A stretch of 64,000 nt of DNA from Ramlibacter sp. (GCA_019635435.1 JAHBZM010000001.1:1922001-1986000); one strand, 5' to 3'. Numbered from the stretch's first letter, positions 23,742 through 32,590 are shown. Numbers and translations: made by a program. The notes: generated by a model not told the origin, from the sequence alone.

Positions 23742-24389
23742 TCAATCACGGATCCCGCCCGCCGTCAGATGCAGCACCCGGTCGGCCCGGGCCGCCGCCG
23801 CCTCGGAGTGGGTGACCAGCACCAGCGCTGCGCCTTCCAGCCGGGTCTGGCCGATCAAGGCGTCCATCACGCGCGCGGCCGTGGCGGGGTCGAGGTTGCC
23901 CGTGGGTTCGTCGGCCAGCAGCAGGCGGGGGCGGTGCACCAGGGCCCGCGCAATGGCCACGCGCTGCAGTTGGCCGCCGCTCAGGGTCTGGGGCAGGCGG
24001 TCACCCAGCCCGGCCAGGCCCACGGCGTCCAGCATCTGCGCCACGCGCGCCGCATCGGGCCGGCCCAGCAGCAGCAGGGGCAGGGCCACGTTCTGCGCCA
24101 CGTTCAGGTGCGGCAGCACATGAAAGGCCTGGAACACAAAGCCCACCTTGCTTCGCCGCAGCAGGGCGGTCTGCTCGTCGCTCAGGCGGCCCAGGTCGGT
24201 GCCGTCCAGCACCACGCTGCCCGCGCTCCAGCTGTCCAGGCCCGCCAGGCAGTTGAGCAGGGTGGACTTGCCCACGCCCGACTCGCCCACGATGGCCACG
24301 AACTCGCCCGGCGCCACGCTGAGCGACACATTGGCAAACACCGTGGTGTCGCCATAGCGCTTGGCCAGGCCGGTGACGACCACGCTCAT
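23742..24389 (-). CDS. LolD/MacB-type ABC transporter ATP-binding protein
   Basis: 215 residues. Walker A GESGVGKST (residues 35-43), Q-loop VGFVFQAFHVLP, signature LSGGQLQRVAIARAL, Walker B LLLADEPTGNLD, H-loop VTHSEAAA. The QAFHVLPHLNVAQNV and DEPTGNLDP motifs put it in the LolD/FtsE/MacB group that drives FtsX-type permeases. Its ATG overlaps the miaA stop (ATGA at 24386-24389). No permease follows; the nearest matching one is the double-FtsX protein at 7615-10287, 13.4 kb further along in the same orientation, so the transporter appears split. Confidence 0.92.
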   Translation of the reverse strand: MSVVVTGLAKRYGDTTVFANVSLSVAPGEFVAIVGESGVGKSTLLNCLAGLDSWSAGSVVLDGTDLGRLSDEQTALLRRSKVGFVFQAFHVLPHLNVAQNVALPLLLLGRPDAARVAQMLDAVGLAGLGDRLPQTLSGGQLQRVAIARALVHRPRLLLADEPTGNLDPATAARVMDALIGQTRLEGAALVLVTHSEAAAARADRVLHLTAGGIRD

Positions 24390-25369
24390 GGCGCAGCGCC
24401 CGCCAGTGCCAGCACGCGCTCGGTGGCGTCGGGCGCGTCGCAGGCCACCACCTGGCGCTGCGGCATGCTGCGCAGCCAGGTGAGCTGGCGCTTGGCCAGT
24501 TGCCGGGTGGCAAAGATGCCGCGGTCGCGCAGGGCGGGCAGCAGGGCCTCGACAGGCTGGTCAGGGTTCAGGCCAGGTGGCTCGGCCCGCGCGGCCGCTT
24601 CGTCCAGCGCCTCCCAGGTCTGCCGGTAACCCACGCAGCGCATGCTGGGCAGTTCAGGTGTGAGGTCGCCGCGCGCGCGCAGGGCCTGCACCTCGTTCAC
24701 CAGGCCCGCCGCCAGCATGGCGTCAAAGCGCTGGGCAATGCGCTCGTGCAGCCAGGTCCGGTCGCCGGGTTCAAGGCTGATCAGGCTGCCAGTCCAGGCG
24801 GGGCGACCTTCTTGTGCTTCTTTTTTTGTAGCATGCAGGGCCGACAGCGGCTGGCCCGAAACGCGCCACACCTCCAGCGCGCGCTGGATGCGCTGGGCGT
24901 CGTTGGGCGCCAGCCGGGCGGCCGTCACAGGGTCCACCTGGGCCAGCAGCGCATGCAGCGCGGGCCAGCCGCGCTCGCGGCTTTCGGCTTCGATCTGGGC
25001 GCGCACCTGCGGGTCGGCCGCGGGCATGTCGTCCAGGCCCTCGAACAGGGCCTTGAAGTACAGCATGGTGCCGCCCACCAGCAGAGGGCGCTTGCCACGG
25101 GCCTGGATGTCGGCGATCAGCCGCGTGGCATCGGCCACGAACTCGGCCGCGCTGTAGGCCTGCAGCGGGTCGCGGATGTCGATCAGGTGGTGCGGCACGG
25201 CGGCGCGCTCGGCCGCCGTCGGCTTGGCCGTGCCAATGTCCATGCCGTGGTAGACCAGGGCCGAGTCGACGCTGATGATCTCCATGGGCCAGCGCTGCGC
25301 CAGCGCCAGGGCGGCCGCGGTCTTGCCCGATGCGGTGGGCCCGGCCAGACAGAGCGGGGTGGTGTTCAT
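24386..25369 (-). CDS. miaA: tRNA dimethylallyltransferase MiaA
   Basis: Adds the dimethylallyl group to A37 of tRNAs reading U-starting codons. 327 residues from ATG 25369 (the frame runs further upstream but without family similarity). P-loop AGPTASGKT near the N-terminus, DSALVYHGMDIGTAKP, HHLIDIRDP, LVGGTMLYFKAL and MRCVGYRQTWEAL are standard MiaA motifs. A poly-A-rich insertion codes for LHATKKEAQEG in the variable region, resembling part of a dispersed repeat seen in the FtsX permease gene. Start lies 8 bases after the stop of the MFS gene; the ABC ATPase follows with overlap, so all three are probably one transcript. Confidence 0.95.
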   Translation of the reverse strand: MNTTPLCLAGPTASGKTAAALALAQRWPMEIISVDSALVYHGMDIGTAKPTAAERAAVPHHLIDIRDPLQAYSAAEFVADATRLIADIQARGKRPLLVGGTMLYFKALFEGLDDMPAADPQVRAQIEAESRERGWPALHALLAQVDPVTAARLAPNDAQRIQRALEVWRVSGQPLSALHATKKEAQEGRPAWTGSLISLEPGDRTWLHERIAQRFDAMLAAGLVNEVQALRARGDLTPELPSMRCVGYRQTWEALDEAAARAEPPGLNPDQPVEALLPALRDRGIFATRQLAKRQLTWLRSMPQRQVVACDAPDATERVLALAGAAP

Positions 25370-25376
25370 CGTCGCG

Positions 25377-26597
25377 TCAACGCACGGGGGCGGGCAGGGA
25401 CACATCGCCATGGCGCTGCACCAGCACCCAGGCAAAGAAGGCGATCACCGCGCTCCAGAACCACACGCCATTGACCAGCGGGAACACCGTGCCGTCAATG
25501 CGCCAGCCCAGCCAGGCGCCCACGCCAAAGGCCACGAAGGTCAGGAAGCAGCCCGACAGCGCCGAGGCCGCGCCCGCCATGCGCGCGAACGGCGCGACCG
25601 CGCCCACCTGGGTGCAGGGCTGGTGGATGCCGTGGCCGATCATGAACAGGTAATGCGGCAGCAAGAAGGCCCACCAGGTGTGCACGCCGGCCAGGGCCAG
25701 CAGGCCCATGAGCGTGCCGCCGCCCAGGCTCAGGAAGGCCGCAATGCGCACCGCGCCCTGCAGGCCCACCCGCGGCAGCAGGCGCCGGCAGATGAAAGTG
25801 CCGCCGATGTAGGCCAGCGAGGCGCTGGCCATGGCCAGCCCGTACAGCGGCTTGGACACCTGGTAGACGCGCAAAAACACAAATGACGACGCCGCCAGAA
25901 AGGTGAACAGCCCGCCGTAGCTGGCCGCCAGCAGGCCCGACCAGGCCAGAAAGCCCGGGTGCCGCACGATGGTGGCCCAGTTGCGCACCAGCACGCGCGG
26001 GTGCAGCGGGGTGCGCTGGGCCACGGTTTCCTGGAAGCGGCGAAACAGCAGCAGCCACAGCACGCCGCCAAACACGGCCACCACCGCCAGCGCCCAGCGC
26101 CAGCCCACCACCGGGGTCAGCAGGCCGCCGGTCAGCGGGCTCAGGCAGGCGATCACGCCCAGCCCGCCCAGCGCCCGGGCCATGACGCGCGCACCCTGGT
26201 CGGGCGGGTACAGGTCGCGGATGATGGCGCGCGCGCACATCACGGCCGCGCCCATGGCCGCGCCCTGCAGCGCGCGCGTGAAGATCAGCCAGCCGATGCC
26301 GGGCGCCAGCGTGTTGCCGATGCCCGCCAGCGTGTACACCGCCAGGCCGCCCAGCAGCACCGGGCGGCGGCCAAAGCGGTCCGACAGCGGGCCGAAGAAA
26401 AGCTGCGACACGCCAAAGCACAGCAGCAGCGCCGTGAGCGTGAGCTGCCCCTGGCTCACGCTGGCGCCCAGTTCGGTGGTCAGCGCGGGCAGCGCGGGCA
26501 GGTACAGGTCGGTGGTGATGGGCTGGATGCCCAGCAGCAGGGCCAGTACGAGCACGACCAGCGCCGGCGACATCGGCTTGGGGGGAGGCAGGGACAT
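25377..26597 (-). CDS. Bcr/CflA-type MFS multidrug transporter
   Basis: 406 residues, 12 predicted helices, DHA1 family. QPITTDLYLPALPALTTELG is the Bcr/CflA signature of helix 1; GPLSDRFGRRPVLLGGL is MFS motif A; RALQGAAMGAAVMCARAIIRD is the motif B/C region; LSPLTGGLLTPVVGWRWAL matches the antiporter motif. Exports drugs or peptides by proton antiport in the family; the substrate is not predictable. Followed closely by miaA. Confidence 0.9.
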   Translation of the reverse strand: MSLPPPKPMSPALVVLVLALLLGIQPITTDLYLPALPALTTELGASVSQGQLTLTALLLCFGVSQLFFGPLSDRFGRRPVLLGGLAVYTLAGIGNTLAPGIGWLIFTRALQGAAMGAAVMCARAIIRDLYPPDQGARVMARALGGLGVIACLSPLTGGLLTPVVGWRWALAVVAVFGGVLWLLLFRRFQETVAQRTPLHPRVLVRNWATIVRHPGFLAWSGLLAASYGGLFTFLAASSFVFLRVYQVSKPLYGLAMASASLAYIGGTFICRRLLPRVGLQGAVRIAAFLSLGGGTLMGLLALAGVHTWWAFLLPHYLFMIGHGIHQPCTQVGAVAPFARMAGAASALSGCFLTFVAFGVGAWLGWRIDGTVFPLVNGVWFWSAVIAFFAWVLVQRHGDVSLPAPVR

Positions 26598-26640
26598 GCG
26601 CCGAGCGTAGCAGAGGGCCGCATGCGCGAGGCCCGCGGGC

Positions 26641-27144
26641 TCAGGCCTCCCACAGGGGCTGGCCCGTGGCCTCCAGGTGGGTCAGGTACAGCCGCAGGTC
26701 CAATTCCAGCTGGTGGTAGTCGGGCGCCATGTGGGTGCACAGCTTGTAGAAGGCCTTGTCGTGCTCTTTTTCCTTGAGGTGGGCCAGCTCGTGCACGGTG
26801 ATCATCTGCAGGAACTCGGGCGGGCCCTGCTTGAACAGCGCGGCAATGCGGATCTCGCGCTTGGCCTTGAGCCTGCCGCGCTGTACGCGCGAGGCAATGG
26901 TGTGGGTGCCCAGCGCATGCGCCACCACGTGCAGCTTGCCGTCAAAGCACACCTTGCTCAGCGGCTCGGAGCTGCGCAGGTGCTCGTTCTTGAGCGCCAT
27001 CACGTAGTCGTACAGCGCGCGGTCGGTGCGCACGGCGTGCGTGCTGCGGTACTTGCCCTGCAGCATGCTGCCCAGGCGGCCCGCGTCCAGCAGCTGCCGG
27101 GCCTGGGCACGCAGGGTCTCGGGGTAGGCCTGCAGGTACTTCAC
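26641..27144 (-). CDS. YgjP-type zinc metallopeptidase-like protein (DUF45/M48)
   Basis: 167 residues. Zinc-binding HELAHLKEKEHDKAFY (H-E-x-x-H with a third His seven residues on) identifies the YgjP/WLM-like group. The E. coli relative has been linked to UTP pyrophosphatase activity, but assignment for this protein is uncertain. The N-terminal ~60 residues are charged and helical. Located between a lipoprotein hydrolase gene (9-base gap) and the MFS gene. Confidence 0.82.
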   Translation of the reverse strand: MKYLQAYPETLRAQARQLLDAGRLGSMLQGKYRSTHAVRTDRALYDYVMALKNEHLRSSEPLSKVCFDGKLHVVAHALGTHTIASRVQRGRLKAKREIRIAALFKQGPPEFLQMITVHELAHLKEKEHDKAFYKLCTHMAPDYHQLELDLRLYLTHLEATGQPLWEA

Positions 27145-27153
27145 GGGGCCGGC

Positions 27154-28002
27154 TCAGGGCTTGAGCTTGAAGAGGCTGGCCAGGGCCTCGCGGTACTGCG
27201 GCTGCCCCACCGAGTTGGTGCTGAAGTGCGAGCCGCCCTGAACCAGCACAAAGGCCTTGGGTTCGCGCGCCGCTTCAAACAGCTGGCGGCCGAGTTCAGG
27301 CTGGATCAGGCGGTCGTGGTCGCCATGCACCACCAACAGTGGCGAGCCGATCTGGCTGACCTTGCGCACCGATTCAAAGCGCTGGGTGATCAGCGGCCCC
27401 AGTGGCAGCCAGCCCCATTTCATGGTGCGGGCCACGTCAGGGATGGAGGTGAAGGTGCCTTCCACGATGGTGCCGCGCTCGTCGTCCACCTGCGAGGCCA
27501 GCGTGATCGCCATGGCACCGCCCAGCGAGTGGCCGAAGATGTAGCGCGGCGAGCCGGCGTGCTGCCGGGCCAGCCAGTCCCAGGCGGCGCGGGCGTCCTC
27601 GCTGGCCATGTCTTCCGACGGCAGGGCGGGGCTGCTCTTGCCAAAGCCGCGGTAGTCAATGGCCAGCACCGAGAAACCCAGCGCCTGCATGCGGCGGATG
27701 CGCGGGGCCGAACCGGTCACGTTCCAGCGCGCGCCGTGCAGGTACAGCAGCACCGGCGTTTGCGGCGAGGCCGGGCCATCGGCGGGCAGCCACAGGCCGT
27801 GCAGCTTCACGGGCTCGCCCGTGACTTTGGAGGTGAAGCTGATCCAGACATCGTCCATGCCCTCGGCCAGGCTGGCCGTGCCGCCCCAGGCCCGGTCGCT
27901 GGGCTGGAAGATCCAGGCGCGCTGCTTTTCGTCCAGCGTGGCGCAGCCGGCCAGAACGGCCAGCGCCGTGGCCAGGCTTGCAAAAAGGTGCCAGCGTTTC
28001 AT
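27154..28002 (-). CDS. Alpha/beta-hydrolase lipoprotein
   Basis: 282 residues with a lipoprotein signal (LAVLAGCATLDEKQ, Cys near 20), so anchored to a membrane. Alpha/beta hydrolase core: LYLHGARWN oxyanion strand, IDYRGFGKSSP, the nucleophile elbow IFGHSLGGAMA, DDERGTIVEGTF, and LLVVHGDHDRLIQPE with the acidic residue; the closing His is in GGSHFSTN. Probably an esterase or serine aminopeptidase-like enzyme of the BEM46-like group; substrate unknown. Lies 33 bases downstream of mutL. Confidence 0.85.
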   Translation of the reverse strand: MKRWHLFASLATALAVLAGCATLDEKQRAWIFQPSDRAWGGTASLAEGMDDVWISFTSKVTGEPVKLHGLWLPADGPASPQTPVLLYLHGARWNVTGSAPRIRRMQALGFSVLAIDYRGFGKSSPALPSEDMASEDARAAWDWLARQHAGSPRYIFGHSLGGAMAITLASQVDDERGTIVEGTFTSIPDVARTMKWGWLPLGPLITQRFESVRKVSQIGSPLLVVHGDHDRLIQPELGRQLFEAAREPKAFVLVQGGSHFSTNSVGQPQYREALASLFKLKP

Positions 28003-28035
28003 GACTTGGACTGACCTGGCCCGCGCCGGAAAGTT

Positions 28036-29922
28036 CTAGCGCCCGCGCAGGAACAGCCCGTCGAGCTCGCGGATGCTGAGCTGGCGCCAGGTGGGGCGGC
28101 CATGGTTGCACTGGTCGGAGCGCTCGGTGGCTTCCATCTGGCGCAGCAGGGCGTTCATTTCCTCGATCGTGAGCTTGCGGTTGGCGCGCACCGCGCCATG
28201 GCAGGCCATGGTCCCCAGCAGCTCGTTCTGCGCGCGCTGCACCACGGTGGAGGCGTCGTGCTGCGCCAGTTCGGCCAGCACGCTGCGCGCGAGCTCGACC
28301 GCGTCGCCTTGCGCCAGCGAGGTGGGCACGGCGCGCACGGCCAGGGTCTTGGGCGAGAACGGCGTGATCTCCAGGCCCAGGGTCAGCAGCGCGGCCTGGC
28401 AGCTTTCGGCCGTGGCGGCCTCCTGCGGCGTGGCGGCAAAGGTCGCCGGGATCAGCAGGGGCTGGCTGGCCAGCCCGGTGCCGCCGCCTTGCGCGCTGGC
28501 GGCATCGAGCTGGGCCTTCAGGCGCTCGTAGACGATGCGCTCGTGCGCGGCGTGCATGTCCACGATCACCAGGCCCTGGCTGTTCTCGGCCAGGATGTAG
28601 ATGCCCTGCAGCTGCGCCAGGGCCCGGCCCAGCGGCCAGTCGCCAGCGGGGAGGACATCCGTTCGCCCTGAGCCGGTCGAAGGGCCGGGGGAGGTTTCGA
28701 CGGGCTCAGCCCGAACGGGAAACGATGGCGCGTGCCCCGTGCCCCACAGCGCCTGCAGGTCCGACACGCGGTGGCCCGCGTTTGCTTCAAAATTCATAGC
28801 AAACTGTGGCCGCGGGCTCTGGACTCCAGGCCTGTTTGGCACTGAATCGGCCCCATCGGGTCCCTCGGGGCTGGCCGGCGGGCCCAGGCCGAGGCTGGGC
28901 GCCACGGCGGTGCCCGCGCGCGGCGCGGCCAGGGCGTTTTCCACGGCATGGCGCACCGCCTGGTGCACCTCGCGGCTGTCGCGAAAGCGCACCTCGATCT
29001 TGGTGGGGTGCACGTTGACGTCGACCCGCGCCGGGTCGATCTCGATGTACAGCGCATAGACCGGCTGGCGGTGGCCGTGCAGCACGTCCTCGTAGGCGCT
29101 GCGGGCCGCGTGGCTGAGCACCTTGTCGCGCACGTAGCGGCCGTTCACATAGGCAAACTGCTGGTCGCCGCGCGAGCGCGCGATGTCGGGTACGCCGGCG
29201 CGTCCCGTGACCCGCACGGCGCCGGCGCTGTAGTTGACGCTCACGCTGTGCTCCAGCAGCTCGCTGCCCAGCACATCGGCCAGCCGCTGCTCGCGCGTGG
29301 CGGGGCGCCACTGCTCGGCGAGCTTGCCTTCGTGCCAGATCGCAAAGCCCACCTCGGGCCGCGCCAGCGCATGGCGGCGCACGGCCTCGATGCAGTGGGC
29401 CAGCTCGGTGGCGTCGGTCTTGAGGAACTTGCGGCGCGCCGGGGTGCTGAAGAACAGCTCCTTGACTTCCACCGTGGTGCCGGTGGCGCGGGCCGCGGGC
29501 CGCAGCTCGCCGCTGCGCCCGTCCAGGAAGAAGCCGCTGGCCTGACCCTGCGGGCGCGACAGCAGCGACAGCTCGGCCACGGAACCAATGGCGGCCAGCG
29601 CCTCGCCGCGAAAGCCCATGGTGCCGACCGACTCCAGGTCGGCCAGCGAGGCGATCTTGCTGGTGGCGTGGCGCCGCAGCGCCATCGGGAGCTCTTCACG
29701 CGCGATGCCGGCGCCGTCGTCCTCGACCGAGATCAGCCGCACGCCGCCGGCCAGCAGCCGCACGGTGACCTGGCGCGCGCCCGCGTCCAGCGCGTTGTCG
29801 ACCAGCTCGCGCACCACCGAGGCGGGGCGCTCCACCACCTCGCCGGCGGCGATCTGGCTGATCAGCTCGTCGGGCAGTTCACGGATGGGGCGGCGGGGGG
29901 AAGGGGCGAGTACGGCGGACAC
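28036..29922 (-). CDS. mutL: DNA mismatch repair protein MutL
   Basis: 628 residues from GTG 29922. GHKL ATPase: QIAAGEVVERPASVVRELVDNALDAGA, DDGAGIAREELPMALRRHATSKI, TMGFRGEALAAIGSVAEL. Transducer domain with VNVHPTKIEVRFR; C-terminal dimerisation domain with DMHAAHERIVYERLK. The metal-binding DQHA(x)2E(x)4E endonuclease motif is reduced to DMHAAHERIVYE, which may be active in PMS-type MutL. The Pro/Ser-rich linker (~350-420) contains two inserted repeats: a 60-bp palindrome at 28659-28718 and a ~50-bp element at 28780-28832. TAGAAT on the minus strand about 8 bases before the GTG suggests a leaderless or short-leader transcript. Confidence 0.95.
   Translation of the reverse strand: MSAVLAPSPRRPIRELPDELISQIAAGEVVERPASVVRELVDNALDAGARQVTVRLLAGGVRLISVEDDGAGIAREELPMALRRHATSKIASLADLESVGTMGFRGEALAAIGSVAELSLLSRPQGQASGFFLDGRSGELRPAARATGTTVEVKELFFSTPARRKFLKTDATELAHCIEAVRRHALARPEVGFAIWHEGKLAEQWRPATREQRLADVLGSELLEHSVSVNYSAGAVRVTGRAGVPDIARSRGDQQFAYVNGRYVRDKVLSHAARSAYEDVLHGHRQPVYALYIEIDPARVDVNVHPTKIEVRFRDSREVHQAVRHAVENALAAPRAGTAVAPSLGLGPPASPEGPDGADSVPNRPGVQSPRPQFAMNFEANAGHRVSDLQALWGTGHAPSFPVRAEPVETSPGPSTGSGRTDVLPAGDWPLGRALAQLQGIYILAENSQGLVIVDMHAAHERIVYERLKAQLDAASAQGGGTGLASQPLLIPATFAATPQEAATAESCQAALLTLGLEITPFSPKTLAVRAVPTSLAQGDAVELARSVLAELAQHDASTVVQRAQNELLGTMACHGAVRANRKLTIEEMNALLRQMEATERSDQCNHGRPTWRQLSIRELDGLFLRGR
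28659..28718 (-). repeat. Palindromic CCGTTCG repeat inside mutL
   Basis: A 60-bp imperfect palindrome: CCGTTCGCCCTGAGCCGGTC at the left and GACGGGCTCAGCCCGAACGG at the right. Both halves match the CCGTTCGGG...GAGC unit repeated in the FtsX permease gene (9714-9830). It codes in frame for the linker PVRAEPVETSPGPSTGSGRT. Confidence 0.8.
28780..28832 (-). repeat. Dispersed ~50-bp repeat, copy C (in mutL)
   Basis: On the minus strand: GGCCTGGAGTCCAGAGCCCG - CGGCCACAGTTTGCTATGAA - TTTTGAAGCAAAC. Nearly matches copy A end to end; codes VQSPRPQFAMNFEANA in the MutL linker. Confidence 0.85.
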
Positions 29923-29962
29923 CGTGCCATTCTAGGCAGTCTGCCGGCGCCGCGCCGGGGGC

Positions 29963-30412
29963 TCAGTGGCCGTCGCCGGACAGCGGGGGCTGATTGAAGA
30001 CGCCCCAGAACATGCCGATGGCCTTGGCGCTTTCCACCAGCTTTTCAAAGCCCACGGGCTTGACCACGAAGCCATTGGCGCCGGCCGCGTAGCCGGCCTG
30101 GATGTCGCGCGGCTGGTTGGACGAGGTCATCATGATCACGGGCAGGATTTCCAGCCCGGGCTGGCGGCGCAGTTCGGTGAGCGTCTCGATGCCGTCCATG
30201 CGCGGCATCTTGATGTCCAGCAGCACGAACAGGGGCAGGGGCCCGGTGCGGTCGGCGAAAGGGCCGCGGCGCAGCAGGTAGTCAAGCGCCTGGACACCGT
30301 CGCGGCAGATGTCGATGGGATTGGCCAGGTTCAACGAGGCCAGGCCCAGCTGGAAAAGCTCGACGTCGTCTGCGCTGTCGTCAACGATGAGGATGGGGGC
30401 GAGGTCGGACAT
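29963..30412 (-). CDS. Single-domain response regulator (Rcp1-like)
   Basis: 149 residues, receiver domain only. Acidic pocket DDSADDVE near residue 11, phospho-acceptor D66 in LFVLLDIKMPRMDG, Thr/Ser in MMTSSNQP, Lys in GFVVKPVGFEKL. The VDDSADDVELFQ start and IDICRDGVQALDYL pattern are typical of Rcp1-type regulators that work with CHASE or phytochrome kinases. The histidine kinase gene upstream ends 21 bases before it, so the pair is one operon. No output domain; it may act in a phosphorelay or by protein binding. Confidence 0.92.
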   Translation of the reverse strand: MSDLAPILIVDDSADDVELFQLGLASLNLANPIDICRDGVQALDYLLRRGPFADRTGPLPLFVLLDIKMPRMDGIETLTELRRQPGLEILPVIMMTSSNQPRDIQAGYAAGANGFVVKPVGFEKLVESAKAIGMFWGVFNQPPLSGDGH

Positions 30413-30433
30413 AAAGGGGCAAGGGTAGCGGAA

Positions 30434-32590
30434 TCAGGCGGGCAAGGCAAACCAGAATTCCGCGCCTTGCCCCGGCGTGCCATGGGCCCAGACCCGTCCG
30501 CCATGGCGTTCCAGAATGCGCTGCACGCTGGCCAGGCCCACGCCCGTGCCCCCGAACTCGTCCGCATGGTGCAGGCGTGAAAACACCTTGAACAGCCGGT
30601 GGGCGTAGCGCATGTCGAAGCCCACACCGTTGTCGCTGATGCAGATGCGCACCTCGCCCGGGGTGGTGGTGTCGGCGCGGACCCCGATCACCGCGGGGTC
30701 GCTGCCCGCCGTGTACTTGAGCGCGTTGTCCAGCAGGTTGAACACGGCCTGCCTCAACAGGTCCGGGTCCGCGTGGACCACCGGCAGCGGCTCCACCCGC
30801 CACTCGACGCGGCGGCCTTCCATCTCGGGCTCCAGGGCGTCGCGGCAGCGCTGCACCAGCGGCCCCAGCTCCACCTCCTGCTTGGGCAGCGCGCCATGCC
30901 CCAGCTGCGAGAACGCCAGCAGGTCGTCAATCAGCTGGCCCATGCCGGCCGCGGCGCGCAGGATGCGCTGCAGGTACTTGTGGCCGCTGGCATCGAGCTG
31001 GCTGCCATGCCGCTCCTCGATCACGCGGGCAAAACCCTCGACATGGCGCGCCGGCGCGCGCAGGTCATGGGCCACGGTGTAGGCAAACGCCTCCAGCTCG
31101 GCATTGGCGCGCGTGAGCTCGGCCGTGCGCTGGCGCACGGTGGCGTCCATGGCCTCGGCAAAGAGGCGTTGCTGTTCTTCGGTGCGTTTTTGCGCCGACA
31201 TGTCGTGAAACGACGCCAGCAGCAAGCGCTCGTTTCCGCTCATGACTTCGCCCACCGACATGGCCAGCGGCAGCGGCTGCCCGCTGGCGGTGACGCCCGC
31301 GATGGAGTGCGTGGTGCCCACCTTGAGCGCCTGCACGGACACCTCGGGCACCAGCACCGAAAACGGCAGGCCCTCGAGATCCACCCCGCCATGGCCAAAC
31401 AGCTCGCTGGCCGCGCGGTTGGCGGTGCGCACCACGCCGCGCGTGTCCAGCGTGACGATGCCGGTCAGCGTGGCGTCGATCAGGGCCTCGGCACGGGCCT
31501 CGGACTGGGTGAGGTTTTCACGCAGCGCCCGCGCCAGGGCCCGCGCGTGGTCGCGCTGGGCCTGCATGCGGCCGACCACGGCCAGGGTCAGCAGGGTGAG
31601 CGCCAGGACCAGCCCGCCCGCGGTCAGCGCCTTGGGCTGAAGGTAGGGGCTCAGGGGCAATGCCCGCATCCGGATCTCCCAGAACCGGCCCGCCACGGGC
31701 AGCGTCTGAGCGGTGTCGAAAGGCGTGCGCCAGAACGACGGCTGTGGCAGGTTCCCGTAGCGCCCCAGCAGGGCCTCGTCTCCGGCGGGGGCACGGGCTT
31801 CGGTGACCGGGCCCAGGTCACGCAACTGGACTTCGGTGCCGGGGCCCAGGTGGTTGCCCAGGCCCGGCCCCAACAGCCGGTCCACCACGAAAACCACCGA
31901 GACCTGGCCGAGGTAGGCGTCGCGGCGTTGCTCCACGGTGCCCACCGGCCTGTGGTGCCGGTAGATCGGCGCGCGCATGGCCACCCCGACGGCGCCAGCC
32001 GACTGCACCAGGCTGAAAGGCGCCGAGGCCCGGGCCTGGCCGCTGTCGCGCGCGGCTTCCAGCACGGCCAGGCGGACCGGGCCGGCGGCGGTGTCAAAGC
32101 CGAAAGCCCTTTCGTTGCCCTGCATGGGCTCGTTGTATTCCGTCGCCACGTAAAAGGGCCGCTGGCCAGGCGGGGCCACGCGAAAGTCCGGGTAGCCGCC
32201 GGGCACCAGCGAGCTGTCCTGGCGGATCCGCGCCTCAAACGCGGGCAGCTCGGCCCGGGTCACCAGGCGCGCGAACTGCACGGCCTGCAGGCCCAGCATG
32301 CCCCGTTCAATTTCGAGTGCCTGTGCATAGGCGTGGAAGTCCACGCGGGTGACCTCGTCGCTCGCGATGAACAGACCCTGCAGGCCGCTGAGCACATTGA
32401 GCGCCTGCGTGGTCCGGCTGGAGACTTCGTAGGAGATCTGGGTGAACTGGCGCTCCTGCTCGCGCGCCTGCGCCTGCTCGTCGCTTCGCGCCACCGCCAG
32501 CCAGGTGGCCACTGCCAGCGACAGGCCCAGCGCAAGCACGGTCAGGGCGGGCAGCAGCCGGGCCAGGCGGTGGTTCAGGGCGACCTTCAT
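30434..32590 (-). CDS. CHASE-domain sensor histidine kinase with PAS
   Basis: 718 residues from ATG 32590 (longer starts would overlap the divergent dedA gene). TM1 about residues 8-30, periplasmic CHASE domain (RVDFHAYAQALEIERGMLGL, GVAMRAPIYR), TM2 near 310-335, a PAS domain (ALIDATLTGIVTLDTRGVV), then HisKA with AYTVAHDLRAPARHVEGFA (His in AHDLR), N-box FNLLDNALKY, G-boxes DNGVGFDM and GGTGVGLASV. Followed by its likely partner response regulator. CHASE domains sense small extracellular ligands; the ligand is unknown. Confidence 0.93.
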   Translation of the reverse strand: MKVALNHRLARLLPALTVLALGLSLAVATWLAVARSDEQAQAREQERQFTQISYEVSSRTTQALNVLSGLQGLFIASDEVTRVDFHAYAQALEIERGMLGLQAVQFARLVTRAELPAFEARIRQDSSLVPGGYPDFRVAPPGQRPFYVATEYNEPMQGNERAFGFDTAAGPVRLAVLEAARDSGQARASAPFSLVQSAGAVGVAMRAPIYRHHRPVGTVEQRRDAYLGQVSVVFVVDRLLGPGLGNHLGPGTEVQLRDLGPVTEARAPAGDEALLGRYGNLPQPSFWRTPFDTAQTLPVAGRFWEIRMRALPLSPYLQPKALTAGGLVLALTLLTLAVVGRMQAQRDHARALARALRENLTQSEARAEALIDATLTGIVTLDTRGVVRTANRAASELFGHGGVDLEGLPFSVLVPEVSVQALKVGTTHSIAGVTASGQPLPLAMSVGEVMSGNERLLLASFHDMSAQKRTEEQQRLFAEAMDATVRQRTAELTRANAELEAFAYTVAHDLRAPARHVEGFARVIEERHGSQLDASGHKYLQRILRAAAGMGQLIDDLLAFSQLGHGALPKQEVELGPLVQRCRDALEPEMEGRRVEWRVEPLPVVHADPDLLRQAVFNLLDNALKYTAGSDPAVIGVRADTTTPGEVRICISDNGVGFDMRYAHRLFKVFSRLHHADEFGGTGVGLASVQRILERHGGRVWAHGTPGQGAEFWFALPA

